DNA of 64,000 nt from Phoenicibacter congonensis (GCF_900169485.1 NZ_LT821227.1:62001-126000); one strand, 5' to 3'; positions 17,204 through 26,581 are shown, numbered from the stretch's first letter. The notes: generated by a model from the sequence alone, not told the origin. Numbers and translations are program-made.

Positions 17204-17673
17204 TTTTTACCCACCCAGTCAGGCTGCACAACTTGTTTAGAAGTTGCAGAAATCTCGATTACCCCATTTCTAGTAGCACCACCAAAAGCCCGGAGCGCAA
17301 CATCAATTAGAGGAACCGCCTTTAATTTGTTCGATATGCTCACTTCAACCTTTGATGATCCTCTGCCAGAAATATTGATTTGCCAAGTGCAACCTCCTTC
17401 ATGAATGTGAAACAAGTCTGCTTGAGGCACAGCCGAAAGTCTTCTTCTGATTAAATACTCAATATCGGCATTTTTTTGCGACCCTGGTTCAGAAGCCAGC
17501 CTGCATGCTTCAGAAGAAGCTGAATTCATAACGATCAGGTCGTAAAAAATGATTGCAGGTTGCACTAAAAGCAAAATCAAAGTTAAAAGTACAGGAATCA
17601 TAAAGGCCGCTTCCAAAGTTGCCTGCCCGCTTGCTCCCTTAATCTTCAAGGCAATGTCAGAACGAAAACGCAT
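17200..17673 (-). CDS. TadE-like minor pilin
   Basis: 157 residues. A short basic leader, then GQATLEAAFMIPVLLTLILL (about 16-35), the standard G-x-x-x-x-E TadE motif and membrane helix, then an outside domain with one disulfide-capable pair (EACRL, GGCTW). The start is ATG 17671-17673 with GGAG 6 nt upstream; the longer frame to 17703 has no ribosome site. It overlaps the end of the preceding small pilin-like gene by 17 nt. Confidence 0.8.
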   Translation of the reverse strand: MRFRSDIALKIKGASGQATLEAAFMIPVLLTLILLLVQPAIIFYDLIVMNSASSEACRLASEPGSQKNADIEYLIRRRLSAVPQADLFHIHEGGCTWQINISGRGSSKVEVSISNKLKAVPLIDVALRAFGGATRNGVIEISATSKQVVQPDWVGKK

Positions 17674-17926
17674 CGATAACTCCAGCAATTGAATGTGTGA
17701 CATTGTGAGAGGATGAAGTCATAGCATGAGCAAGAAAGGTTCCATCATTTAACTTGTTAAACAGCACAATTAAGGCAACAATCACCGACAATACAACGAA
17801 AGCAACAATCGCAAATTCAACAACAGATTGACCCTTTTGAGATTTGAATTTTCTTTCAAGAGCTACAAGATCAAAAACAGTTCTCTTCCTTAAAGCGAGT
17901 TCATTCCATCCGAGATTGCATCCCAA
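17657..17926 (-). CDS. Short TadE/pilin-like protein, start codon unclear
   Basis: The distinctive part is KGQSVVEFAIVAFVVLSVIV followed by about 35 outside residues ending at TGA 17657. The frame is open upstream through the whole flp gene, but the only possible initiation codons close to the pilin motif are poor. Downstream of the flp stop there is no ATG, GTG or TTG before the motif. The nearest in-frame candidate is TTG 17924-17926, inside flp and without a ribosome site, which is used here. An AAGGAAGAGA stretch sits right after the flp stop, as if a start was intended there. The pilin character is clear; the N-terminus is not. Confidence 0.55.
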   Translation of the reverse strand: MGCNLGWNELALRKRTVFDLVALERKFKSQKGQSVVEFAIVAFVVLSVIVALIVLFNKLNDGTFLAHAMTSSSHNVTHSIAGVIDAFSF

Positions 17927-18126
17927 AGTTCTTGGAGCTTCGGCTTGAACACTGCTATTGCCAAAATTGCAATCACAACCAACACTCCGACAAGAATTGC
18001 ATACTCGGTGGTCCCCTGCCCTTTTTTGCACACAAGCTTTGACTGCAAGTTGCAAAATGCACAACTCAACCTCTGTACAGCGATTCTTGAATGCTTGCGA
18101 ACAGCTTTCCAAATTGATAAATCCAT
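17890..18126 (-). CDS. flp: Flp/Fap-type major pilin
   Basis: A 78-residue prepilin. A basic leader of about 36 residues ends in the cleavage motif KKGQGTTEYAILVGVLVVIA, where cleavage would follow the first Gly and the conserved Glu and Tyr are at +5 and +6. The hydrophobic helix then leads to a short tail (KPKLQELWDAISDGMNSL). It would form the Tad pilus shaft. The leader is long for Flp and rich in Cys. GGAGG lies 7 nt before the ATG. It sits between tadC and the TadE-like genes. No prepilin peptidase gene is in the window. Confidence 0.92.
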   Translation of the reverse strand: MDLSIWKAVRKHSRIAVQRLSCAFCNLQSKLVCKKGQGTTEYAILVGVLVVIAILAIAVFKPKLQELWDAISDGMNSL

Positions 18127-18165
18127 AGCTAACCTCCAACTTTCTATTCGATAAACTCATAATTC

Positions 18166-19098
18166 CTAAACACCTCCCCCGATCAGCTCCAATAAAACCG
18201 GGCCCAGGATCATGAGGAGCATTGCGGGCAAAATCAAGGCGCCTGTCGGAATCATCATTTTGATAGGTGCCTTTCTAACCTGTTCTTCTCGCTTTGCTTT
18301 ATAAACAGAACGAGCTTCTGTGGCTGTAGACATTAAAGATTCACTAACTGAACTTCCAAGCTTCAAGGTTCTAATCAATCCCTCGATGGTTCTGGAAAAC
18401 ATTAGTGAGTCATATCCTTTTGAAACATCGCGAAGGGCATTCTCTCGTGACAAAATCCCGCTCTGCCAAAGTTGTTGTGCAGAAGCAATTTCTCTGCTTA
18501 TTATGGTTTTGAAATTTGCTGTGTAAATCTCACACGCACGATCAAAGGAAAGGCCACTTCTCATACCAATGCTTAATATTTCGAGCATTTCAGGCAAGTG
18601 CTGCTCAAGCTCTAAAGAACGTTTCTCTTTCATTTTTTTTAGAACGTTTCTTGGGTAGGAAAACCCTAAAAATAATCCAAACAAGAAACCGAGAATTAGT
18701 AGCTCTTGTGAAAAAACTAAACCAATGAAACCAAAAATGACGGCTGTTAATAGACCAATTTTTAATTGAGCAGCAACGACAACGCTCGGCGAAACTCTGC
18801 CCGATAGCCCAGCAAAAACAATTTCACTTAGCAAAGCTGGTGAGCTTGAAAAGAAATTTGTAACCCTATTAAGAAAATTAGACTTAAACTCTTTCGAACC
18901 ACCCAACTCCAAGTAGCTAATTAGGCGGTCCTCAATCGACAACCGTTGCTCCTTTGCTAAAGGAGATTCAGAATATAGGCAGTTTTTAACCCTCGCAACA
19001 CGTTTGTTGCTCTCCAATTCCAAAGAGAAACTAAAAGCAGCAAGAAACGCCATAATCGCAGTGGTAAGAAGCAACAATATTTCAGATGATGCACACAT
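18166..19098 (-). CDS. tadC: Tad pilus inner membrane protein TadC
   Basis: 310 residues of the type II secretion F (GspF/TadC) fold. There is an N-terminal helix, two central helices (about 112-150), then the cytoplasmic signature LPEMLEILSIGMRSGLSFDRA and a C-terminal helix (PTGALILPAMLLMILGP). It forms the platform on which TadA acts. The start is ATG 19096-19098, 8 nt after AGGAG; a GTG three codons earlier abuts the ribosome site and is less likely. Adjacent to tadB as in all Tad loci. Confidence 0.9.
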   Translation of the reverse strand: MCASSEILLLLTTAIMAFLAAFSFSLELESNKRVARVKNCLYSESPLAKEQRLSIEDRLISYLELGGSKEFKSNFLNRVTNFFSSSPALLSEIVFAGLSGRVSPSVVVAAQLKIGLLTAVIFGFIGLVFSQELLILGFLFGLFLGFSYPRNVLKKMKEKRSLELEQHLPEMLEILSIGMRSGLSFDRACEIYTANFKTIISREIASAQQLWQSGILSRENALRDVSKGYDSLMFSRTIEGLIRTLKLGSSVSESLMSTATEARSVYKAKREEQVRKAPIKMMIPTGALILPAMLLMILGPVLLELIGGGV

Positions 19099-19103
19099 AT
19101 GTT

Positions 19104-20075
19104 TCACTCCTCACATTTCGCAAGTGTCTTTCTGACAAGCATTACACCTGTAAGTTGCATGGATAATGCAAGCACTAGAATCGAAATTCCAACAAAACTA
19201 GAGAAAAAAGGATTCAAGAAACCGGGACTCATAAACGAAAACAGCGCCAATAGAACAAACGGCAATATAGTCACAATTGAGGCTGACATTTTGGCCTGAG
19301 CAGTTTGAATGCGAAGGGTTCTTGCAAGCTCAAGCTCACTCAAAACCGACTCACGTGCACAATCAAGAACGTCTGCAATTGGGCCCCCTGTCACGTGATG
19401 AACGCTAAAAGCTACTGCAATGAATTTGAGTTCGGGAATTTCCCTGACGCTTTCAAAAACTTCCAATGATTCAGAAACTGAAGAACCCATGTTTAACCGA
19501 TTGTGAGCCAAGAGAAAAACTTGCCCAAGCGCCCCTTTGCATTCATGCGAAGCCTGCTCAAATGTCTGCATTAATGAAAGTCCGCACCTAACACAAGTTG
19601 ACAAACAACGAATTGCATCTGGCACTTGTTCGCGAAGCCCACTCAATTCCTTAGCGAGCAAATTAGTAAAAAACGCCGTCAATGCAAAAAAGATGCAAAA
19701 TGCTACGCATAATGCGCAAATTAAAGAAATGGTAAAAATGAAAGTAAGACAAGCAGAAACAAACGAAAAGAGAATCAAGCACGATACTGCTGTTTTAGCT
19801 TCTACTATTACGCCTTTTAGTGAAAGATAGGTAACAACGCTGCAAGCATTACTATCAATAAACTTCAATTTTAGGATTAATGAACTCAAACTTCCAAACA
19901 CTCTGTTAGACACACCAAAGATGAGTTGAGTAAAGCTTCCATCTTTCGTTTCGCCCATGCTCCACAAAATTTTTTGCTTCTGACAGCTTTCAATAATTAC
20001 CAAGAGCGCGAAAAAAATGCTAATCCCTAAGAAACAAAAAGCGCAGACGAAGAGTGTGAAATATCTTAGTTCCAC
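19104..20075 (-). CDS. tadB: Tad pilus inner membrane protein TadB
   Basis: 323 residues, GspF-type: N-terminal helix, paired central helices (about 95-140), cytoplasmic domain with QVPDAIRCLSTCVRCGLSLM, and a C-terminal helix pair. It partners TadC. The start is GTG with AAGGAGG 8 nt upstream, inside the last codons of tadA (10-nt overlap). Confidence 0.9.
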   Translation of the reverse strand: MELRYFTLFVCAFCFLGISIFFALLVIIESCQKQKILWSMGETKDGSFTQLIFGVSNRVFGSLSSLILKLKFIDSNACSVVTYLSLKGVIVEAKTAVSCLILFSFVSACLTFIFTISLICALCVAFCIFFALTAFFTNLLAKELSGLREQVPDAIRCLSTCVRCGLSLMQTFEQASHECKGALGQVFLLAHNRLNMGSSVSESLEVFESVREIPELKFIAVAFSVHHVTGGPIADVLDCARESVLSELELARTLRIQTAQAKMSASIVTILPFVLLALFSFMSPGFLNPFFSSFVGISILVLALSMQLTGVMLVRKTLAKCEE

Positions 20076-21388
20076 TCCAAAACCTCCTTAGCCTCCGCAA
20101 ACCCAAAGGAAAGAGCCAAGTTTGGAACCCCAGCATCAGAAAACCAATTTCCACCTTCGTAAAATTGCTCTCGAGAATAAAGGGGTTCTATAGAAATTTG
20201 CCTTGCAAGTCTATCAAAATGAACTGAAGATATTTCATTCAGGTATCTGTTACCTCTACGGTCTCTTTTTACTTGAATAATGTAATCAAACGCGCTTCCA
20301 AGCTGGCTCATGATCGCATCAATAGGAAGATCAACAGCATATCTAACCAGGGCAGTCATTCTTTCGACGACATCTTCACTAGAGTTTGCATGAATTGTCG
20401 TCATGGAACCGTCATGTCCAGTGTTCATGGCTTGGAGCATGTCTAGGGCCTCTCCACCTCGACACTCCCCAACAATAATTCGATCAGGTCGCATCCTCAG
20501 TGAGTTCTTCACAAGATCTCGAATTGTAACTTCACCGACTCCTTCAGTGTTTTGTGGGCGAGCTTCCAGCCGCACTACATGCAAATCAGAAGAGAACTTT
20601 AGCTCCAAAGAGTCCTCAATAGTAATTACTCTTTCACCTTTAGGAATAAAACAACTAGCTGCATTAAGCATCGTGGTTTTACCGCTTCCGGTCCCACCAG
20701 AAACCACAATGTTTTTCCTAAGAAGAACTATCCATTTTAAAAATTGATAAACTTTTTGCTCTATAGATCCAGATTCAAGCATTATTTCCGGCGAAAGTAC
20801 GTCTCTTCTAAATGCGCGAATAGTCACCATTGGGCCATCTGGAGAAATCGGAGGAATAATAGCATTCACCCTGTGACCGCGCATTAAACGAGCATTCACC
20901 ATCGGACTTGCCTCGTCTATGCGTCTTCCAAGAGGAGCTAAAATTTTGTCGATGAGCACACGAACTTGCTCGTCATCCTCGAATTGCAAGTCAGTCTTTT
21001 CCAGAGTTCCACGTTTTTCTATATATATTTCGCTTGCACCATTGATGATTATTTCTGTGACGTCCTCATCGACGATAAAATCTTCAATTGGCCCCATTCC
21101 AAACACAACATCCATCAATGCAGAAGTCAATTCCGCTTCTCTGCTTTTAGAATTAGCAAATTGCTCATTGTTAAGAAACACCTGTTTGCATGCACCTGTA
21201 AGTTCCGAGCGCGCGCGTCGCGGATCATCTAACAGCATAGAGGCTATGTCATCGAGGGAAACATATCGTTGCACCTCTTCTTTGAGGTCTCTCACTGAAA
21301 CTTCACTTTGAGTTTCACTCAGAATCTTCACTCCAAGAGCATCTGCTCTCGTGAATTCAGCTGATTTCACCATCTCTTGTAAGCTCAT
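20066..21388 (-). CDS. tadA: Tad pilus assembly ATPase TadA/CpaF
   Basis: A 440-residue secretion ATPase that powers pilus extension. N-terminal domain, then [15 protein letters not shown] and the Walker [14 protein letters not shown], the Asp box [11 protein letters not shown], Walker B-like [16 protein letters not shown] and the His box [13 protein letters not shown]. All motifs are intact. It overlaps tadZ by 4 nt and tadB by 10 nt, consistent with one operon. Confidence 0.96.
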   Translation of the reverse strand: MSLQEMVKSAEFTRADALGVKILSETQSEVSVRDLKEEVQRYVSLDDIASMLLDDPRRARSELTGACKQVFLNNEQFANSKSREAELTSALMDVVFGMGPIEDFIVDEDVTEIIINGASEIYIEKRGTLEKTDLQFEDDEQVRVLIDKILAPLGRRIDEASPMVNARLMRGHRVNAIIPPISPDGPMVTIRAFRRDVLSPEIMLESGSIEQKVYQFLKWIVLLRKNIVVSGGTGSGKTTMLNAASCFIPKGERVITIEDSLELKFSSDLHVVRLEARPQNTEGVGEVTIRDLVKNSLRMRPDRIIVGECRGGEALDMLQAMNTGHDGSMTTIHANSSEDVVERMTALVRYAVDLPIDAIMSQLGSAFDYIIQVKRDRRGNRYLNEISSVHFDRLARQISIEPLYSREQFYEGGNWFSDAGVPNLALSFGFAEAKEVLEWN

Positions 21389-22605
21389 GACAGGCCTTCT
21401 TCCAATGCGCCTTTAGACAATTTCCTGTCTTTAGAAGAAAGGGGGCAAACGTCTTTCAAAAAATTGAAGATGGAAACAGCAAGTGCGTTCTTCTGCGAAA
21501 CTAAATCATTGACTCGCGCACAACACATTTTCTCTTCAACCTCCAAGGAGCCATCTTTAAACTCCCAAACATCAGCACAACGAAGGGTTGCCTTGACATC
21601 AGAAGATGAAATTAATTGTTTCCTAGAGCATCTGTTCAGTGCAAATTTAAATGAAGCGCTTGAAACATTTAGACGCTCGGCAAGGTCAAGAGCATGCGCA
21701 CACGCTCGCACCGAAGACACTCTCTGATCGATTAAAAACAGACACGCCGATGAAAACTTCAATAGATGCGCATGTGCATCACTCCAGTTAGATCCAGTGT
21801 TGATAATTATGCAATCAAAACAAGCGGAGAGATAATCTAGCAATGCTGGGAGAACATCACAAGCAGTTTCACTCGCTTCCAAACGTTTCGGAGCTGCCAG
21901 AATGATAAGCTCTCCTTCAATTGAACTTGAACTAACGTTGAAAGAATTCTTAGCTGCATCAGACAAACGGCCATTACTCACCACATCCTCATAATTCACA
22001 ACATTCGAGTCTCTGAAAGCGGCTGCAAGATCTCCAAACTGAAAATCTGAATCAATTAAAAGTGTTTTAAAACCCAAGGAGGCCATCAAGCTTGCCGAAA
22101 CTGCAGCAACGCAAGATTTTCCTGCACCCCCTGACCCAGAAAAGACCGTCATCGTCCAGCACGACTGCTTGGAATCTACAATTTCCTTTTCCGGCACTTC
22201 GAGAGCGCAATTTTCATCTATTTCATAATCATCAATCCCTAAAATCTGATCTTTCAGATCGTTATCTCTCCTAAAGAAGCTCTCTAATTCATCAACAACG
22301 ATTAGTTCGTCAATTCGACAAGCATCTTTTCTAGATCGAAGAGAACCACTAATTTCCCTTACAACCAGAGCAACGAAGAGATTAAGATGGTCGTGTTTAA
22401 TTGCTGCTGCCAGATTTATGGAGTCAACATCGTCAGACGAAATGACCAAAACTCTAGCACCTTCATCAAGCAATCTAGCGGCATTTCTAGCCTTTAAACC
22501 ATCGCTCACGAAGAGGCAATCTTCTCTCGCCAGAAGACTAACAGGTAGCCCAAACTCAGTAGGAGATTTTAGACACATTGAATCGATACAAATAAGATTT
22601 TTCAT
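21385..22605 (-). CDS. tadZ: TadZ/CpaE-like localisation ATPase
   Basis: 406 residues. An N-terminal receiver-like domain (about 1-105) lacks an obvious phospho-acceptor site. It is followed by a MinD/ParA-type ATPase with deviant Walker A SGSGGAGKSCVAA (about 155-167) and LIDSDFQFGDLAAAF. TadZ positions the pilus apparatus at the pole. No strong ribosome site is visible before the ATG. It is between the Cys-rich gene and tadA. An unusually high cysteine content is seen in the C-terminal third. Confidence 0.85.
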   Translation of the reverse strand: MKNLICIDSMCLKSPTEFGLPVSLLAREDCLFVSDGLKARNAARLLDEGARVLVISSDDVDSINLAAAIKHDHLNLFVALVVREISGSLRSRKDACRIDELIVVDELESFFRRDNDLKDQILGIDDYEIDENCALEVPEKEIVDSKQSCWTMTVFSGSGGAGKSCVAAVSASLMASLGFKTLLIDSDFQFGDLAAAFRDSNVVNYEDVVSNGRLSDAAKNSFNVSSSSIEGELIILAAPKRLEASETACDVLPALLDYLSACFDCIIINTGSNWSDAHAHLLKFSSACLFLIDQRVSSVRACAHALDLAERLNVSSASFKFALNRCSRKQLISSSDVKATLRCADVWEFKDGSLEVEEKMCCARVNDLVSQKNALAVSIFNFLKDVCPLSSKDRKLSKGALEEGLS

Positions 22606-22649
22606 AATTTAAAAACCCATAAAGAAACTGAAAAGAAAATTAAAAATAA

Positions 22650-22994
22650 TCAATTCACGAAATTGACAAGCTCATTTAGCGGAAGGAAAAAAGTAACAGA
22701 ATCGCTCGCTTCGCTTCCCTCAACCATGGCCGCAGAAAATAAAGCATCAAAATTTTCAAAACAAATAGCACAACTTGTTTCTTTGAATGCGCAATTCGAG
22801 CATACATTTTTTAAACAGCCAGGTTTGCAATCTTTAGGTTGTATGTGCACATTTTTCTCGCGTCCAAATCTAACGAAAAGTTTTTTCTTTAGGTCCGCTA
22901 AAGCAGGACAAAAACTCTGCCTTTCGTAGTGTTCTATCAAAACTCCAAGAGTGAGTTTCATTTTTTGAAAAACTTGATTAAGCGAACTAAGCAT
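22650..22994 (-). CDS. Cysteine-rich protein of unknown function in the Tad operon
   Basis: 114 residues. No family was recognised. Eight cysteines: one near residue 29, then a cluster C-x3-C-x4-C-x2-C-x5-C-x2-C (positions about 56-79) that could bind zinc or an Fe-S cluster. No signal peptide or membrane helix. It starts right after the cpaB stop, with its GGAGGA site inside the end of cpaB, so it is translated from the same message. Position suggests a role tied to pilus synthesis or regulation, which is inference. Confidence 0.6.
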   Translation of the reverse strand: MLSSLNQVFQKMKLTLGVLIEHYERQSFCPALADLKKKLFVRFGREKNVHIQPKDCKPGCLKNVCSNCAFKETSCAICFENFDALFSAAMVEGSEASDSVTFFLPLNELVNFVN

Positions 22995-22995
22995 T

Positions 22996-23679
22996 TCATT
23001 CCTCCATCAAATCGCCAACTTGTGGCATTTCCCTGTCGGAAGGAAGCACAACATATAAGCTCAATTTCTGCGCAGCACTCACAACCTCTTGAGCTTTTTC
23101 CTTGTCGACAGCAACTGTAATCCATTTAGTTTCTGAATTAACAGTCTTGTCAGAATTTGAAGTTTCGAGAATTTGAACATTTGAGCAGATTTTCGTAGTA
23201 GACGTTGATCCAGTCGCATAAACGTCAACTTTCTGATTAACCCGAAGTGTACCTCCAACCGATGACGTGTCATTCAACGGAAGCGAAACGGCAACTTTGC
23301 CAGTTGGCGCGTTGATTTTTGCGTCTCCTGATTGAAATCGTGCAGAAGAGATAACTTCACCTTTAAGAATGCTTGAGCCTAACTGCTTGCCCTCACACTC
23401 AGAAACATCCCTAACCGCATCAACTGGAAGAAGAGAGTTAACCCACGGCTTGACTTCAATGTCACTTTCTCTAATGGTTTCACCGCCAGCAATGTCTCTA
23501 TTGGCAACGCACACCTCAACGTTAACGCCTCCAAAATCACTGGCAACCTCTTGCTCTTTTGCAGCCGCATCACTTTTAACACTAACCAAAAACGCGCCTG
23601 CACAACCAGCAGCAATAAGCCCTGAACAAAGTGCAACTTTTATGTTTCTGCTCAGCCCGGGCAAAACTTTTAGCCTCAC
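22996..23679 (-). CDS. cpaB: Flp pilus assembly protein CpaB/RcpC
   Basis: 227 residues: membrane helix near the N-terminus (about 12-30), a SAF domain (VEVCVANRDIAGGETIRESD) and an RcpC/CpaB domain (GKVAVSLPLNDTSSVGGTL, NQKVDVYAT). CpaB usually works with a secretin in Gram-negatives; in Gram-positives it is thought to help pilus assembly at the membrane. The start is set to GTG 23677-23679, 5 nt after a strong AAAGGGGG site, rather than the longer frame to 23727. It is the first gene of the Tad operon. Confidence 0.88.
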   Translation of the reverse strand: MRLKVLPGLSRNIKVALCSGLIAAGCAGAFLVSVKSDAAAKEQEVASDFGGVNVEVCVANRDIAGGETIRESDIEVKPWVNSLLPVDAVRDVSECEGKQLGSSILKGEVISSARFQSGDAKINAPTGKVAVSLPLNDTSSVGGTLRVNQKVDVYATGSTSTTKICSNVQILETSNSDKTVNSETKWITVAVDKEKAQEVVSAAQKLSLYVVLPSDREMPQVGDLMEE

Positions 23680-24256
23680 AATAACCCCCTTTAAGATCAA
23701 ACTTGCGTTTCGCTTCGTCGACGACAAATTTAAGTTTCAAAATAAAAGTGAAAAAACATGTGAAACTTTTACCCACAAAATGCATATTGAAAACTTGGAT
23801 TGAAATGAAAAGAAAGTGAGAGATTTAGTGTTGAACTAGTGAAGACACAAATGAACAAATTGTGACGATGCTAATGAAGAAAAACTGTTGAATTTTTCAC
23901 GTTAAAGATGAATCTTCACTGAAGAAGATAATGAATATATAAAACTAATTAGCAACTGATTATAAAAACGAGTTAATTAAGAAGAATAATGTGAGTGATT
24001 TGTGAATGTCGAATTTCAAGCAAAATAGTTCCTCTTACTAAAGTTAGGGCTGCGGAAAACTTTTGTCCCTAAAATCATGAATAGCATCGCAGGAAAAGAG
24101 CATCTAACCTCTAGAATTCTGCGCTTGGATTTCAGAGTGAGGAAGAACAATAAAGATTTACTTTTAAGATTTAGCCTAAGGCTGACAAACTAGAAACAGT
24201 CAACTAATCCAAAGCTAGAATCAATAACGCTATGAAAAAATTGGATTTAGAAAAGA
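23680..24256. other. Long A/T-rich intergenic region upstream of the Tad operon
   Basis: About 577 nt with no convincing gene on either strand. It holds an inverted repeat AAGTTTCA (23732-23739) / TGAAACTT (23761-23768) and another TTAGGG (24044-24049) / CCCTAA (24067-24072). The region must contain the Tad operon promoter, but no clear -35/-10 pair could be picked out. The length suggests regulated transcription of the pilus genes. Confidence 0.5.
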
Positions 24257-24331
24257 TGGTGGTCGAGGAGGGATTTGAACCCCCGACCGTTTGCTTGTAA
24301 GGCAACTGCGCTCCCGCTGCGCCACTCGACC
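24257..24331 (-). tRNA. tRNA-Val (anticodon TAC)
   Basis: On the minus strand, GGTCGAG pairs with CTCGACC. The D arm is GCGC/GCGC, the anticodon loop CTTACAA (anticodon TAC), and the T loop TTCAAAT. Discriminator A and CCA are encoded. The last pair of the anticodon stem is G-A. Confidence 0.92.
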
Positions 24332-24466
24332 ATCTAACAAGAAAAGTCGCACAATATGAACCGTGCGACTTGAAATTATAACAGACTAATTACTACAGTT
24401 TAAGAAAAGAACTAATTTAGCTACTTAATAAATCTTTTTATTCCCACTAGTTCAATGAAAATAGAT

Positions 24467-25387
24467 TTATTTCATGTTTACGCAATGAATCTTTTCGTCA
24501 CGCTCAAGATAGGCCATAACTTCTTCAGCTGCCATTTTTGCACAGTTGTCTTCAGCCTCAGCCGTTGAAGCCCCAAGGTGAGGAATGACAATTGTGTTAG
24601 TCATTTTTACAACTGCAGGGTTTGCGAAATCGGTTACATATTTAGCAACTTTTCCACTTTCAAGAGCTTGAGCCATGTCTTTGTCGTTGACAAGCTTATC
24701 GCGAGAGAAGTTCAAAAATACAACTCCGTCTTTCATATTGCTAATCGCGTCGGCATTTATCATTCCTGAAGTTTCTGCCGTTGCAGGAACATGGATTGTC
24801 ACAAAGTCTGACTTGCTTAAAAGCTCGTTCAAATCTTCAGTAAACAAAAGTTTCTCGCTAATTTCCTTTGCTTTTTCCTGATTTAGAAACGGGTCATATC
24901 CAACACAATTCATGCCGAGCGCCTCTGCTGACTCGACAACAAGGCGGCCGATTGCTCCAAGACCAACCACGCCAAGCGTTTTTCCTAAAATCTCGCCGCC
25001 AGCAAAAGCCTTCTTAGCTTTCTCAGCACTCTTGCCAACATTCTCATCTTCAGCATTATCGCGAACCCAGTTGCATCCACCAATAATGTCGCGACAGCTG
25101 AGAAGCAAACCTGCCAATACAAGCTCCTTTACTGCATTTGCATTTGCGCCAGGCGTGTTAAAAACGGGGATGCCCTTTTCTGCAAGAGCTTCAAGTGGAA
25201 TGTTGTTAACGCCAGCACCAGCGCGTGCAACACATTTAACCGAATCAGGAAGCTCCATATCGTGCATGTTTGCACTTCTAACAAGAATCACGTTAGCTTC
25301 ATCGATAGAATCGACAATTTCATAATCATTTGTGAAACAATCGAGGCCTTTTTTTGAAATGTTATTTAAGCAATGAACTTTATACAT
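24467..25387 (-). CDS. serA: D-3-phosphoglycerate dehydrogenase, short form
   Basis: 306 residues, first enzyme of serine synthesis (3-phosphoglycerate to 3-phosphohydroxypyruvate). The NAD loop is LGVVGLGAIGRLV (about 137-149). Substrate and catalytic regions are ARAGAGVNNIPLEALAEKGI, NFSRDKLVND (in place of the usual N-x-x-RG) and PHLGASTAEAEDN with the catalytic His. It ends without an ACT domain, so classical serine feedback is not expected. Gly in the typical NxARG motif is replaced (FSRDKLV), as in the serA variant of some anaerobes. It follows nagA with an 18-nt gap. Confidence 0.88.
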   Translation of the reverse strand: MYKVHCLNNISKKGLDCFTNDYEIVDSIDEANVILVRSANMHDMELPDSVKCVARAGAGVNNIPLEALAEKGIPVFNTPGANANAVKELVLAGLLLSCRDIIGGCNWVRDNAEDENVGKSAEKAKKAFAGGEILGKTLGVVGLGAIGRLVVESAEALGMNCVGYDPFLNQEKAKEISEKLLFTEDLNELLSKSDFVTIHVPATAETSGMINADAISNMKDGVVFLNFSRDKLVNDKDMAQALESGKVAKYVTDFANPAVVKMTNTIVIPHLGASTAEAEDNCAKMAAEEVMAYLERDEKIHCVNMK

Positions 25388-25405
25388 GAAAACCCTTTCT
25401 GCTTT

Positions 25406-26563
25406 CTAGCTGGCAATCTTCTCACCACGAAGAATAACACTGTTTAATGTGAGGTCTTCGTTCAAAATTAAAATATCGGCCGAGGCTCCTTCACAAATTG
25501 TGCCCACTTTTCCACCCATTCCAAGAGCGCGAGCGGGATTTTCGGTTGCGCATTTCACTGCACTTTCAAGCGGAATGCCAGCGGTTTTTACAGCATAGCG
25601 CAAACAATCGGGCAAACATGTAACACTTCCGGCAATCGAACCGTCAGCAATAGTTGCAAGAGAACCATGAACGGTAACGTCCTGCCCCCCAAGATCATAT
25701 GTTCCATCTTCAAGGCCGCAAGCCCGCATGGTGTCAGAAATCAATATGATTCTGTCATCTCCAAACAGCTTGAAAGCCATTCGAATGACAGCTGGATGAG
25801 AATGAATCCCATCGCAAATTAATTCGGCCATTACTCTGTCATCATCAAACGCCGCAACTACTGGACCTGGCTTCCTGTGATGAATAGGATTCATAGCATT
25901 AAACAAATGAGTCATCTGACGAGCACCCGCTTCAAAAGCACTGTTCGCCTCATCAAAAGTAGCGCAGGTGTGAGCAATCGAGACACGAACGCCCTCATCG
26001 GTCGCTTGTTTGATGAAGTCAAGATTCCCAATGACCTCTGGTGCGACATCTACTAGCTTAATCATTTTTCCACTGGCATCATTTAGTCGATTGAACTCTG
26101 CAATGTCGCCGGCATGGACATATGCAGGATTTTGTGCCCCCACTTTGTCAGGAGAAATGTAGGGGCCTTCCATGTTAATGCCAGCAAAAGTTGAACAATC
26201 GCTTGGGGTTTCACCTCTCTTTTGCGCTTCAACAAATTGAGAGACGCTATCCATTATTGGCGTCAAAATCTCTTCGGAATAGGTCATTGTAGCTGGGCAA
26301 ATTGAAGTTGTTCCGACACTTGCCTGAAATTTCGCAATTTTTACAATAGATTCAACTTTTCCATCACAGAGGTCTGCACCCACGCAACCATGAAAATGCA
26401 AGTCAACGAGACCAGGAATTACATAGCAACCACGTGCATCAACAGTTTCTCCTGAATCTGTTGCACCTTTAGAAACAGCAGTGATTTTCCCATTTTCAAA
26501 CGTTACGTTTTTGCCTTCTACAAAAGCGCCATCTACGAAAACCTTTCCATTAATTACAGCCAT
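25406..26563 (-). CDS. nagA: N-acetylglucosamine-6-phosphate deacetylase
   Basis: 385 residues. Converts GlcNAc-6-P to GlcN-6-P. Metal and catalytic residues of the amidohydrolase fold are visible: GLVDLHFHGCVGAD (about 52-65), GINMEGPYIS, VSIAHTCATFDEA, THLFNAMNPIHHR and ILISDTMRACG with the catalytic Asp. Good AAGGAG site. It forms a recycling/catabolic pair with nagB, from which it is separated by a repeat-filled 349-nt gap. Confidence 0.96.
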   Translation of the reverse strand: MAVINGKVFVDGAFVEGKNVTFENGKITAVSKGATDSGETVDARGCYVIPGLVDLHFHGCVGADLCDGKVESIVKIAKFQASVGTTSICPATMTYSEEILTPIMDSVSQFVEAQKRGETPSDCSTFAGINMEGPYISPDKVGAQNPAYVHAGDIAEFNRLNDASGKMIKLVDVAPEVIGNLDFIKQATDEGVRVSIAHTCATFDEANSAFEAGARQMTHLFNAMNPIHHRKPGPVVAAFDDDRVMAELICDGIHSHPAVIRMAFKLFGDDRIILISDTMRACGLEDGTYDLGGQDVTVHGSLATIADGSIAGSVTCLPDCLRYAVKTAGIPLESAVKCATENPARALGMGGKVGTICEGASADILILNEDLTLNSVILRGEKIAS

Positions 26564-26581
26564 TTGTGCTCCTTAACAATG

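Noticed and set aside
17657-18160. 167-residue reading frame covering flp in another phase
   Set aside because: Its first half overlaps flp on the same strand and has no family features; only the part after about 17926 looks like protein.
24806-24827. AAGTCTGACTTG in serA as a further copy of the dispersed repeat
   Set aside because: It encodes SKSDFVTIHVP, a conserved part of the dehydrogenase, and the tail does not match.
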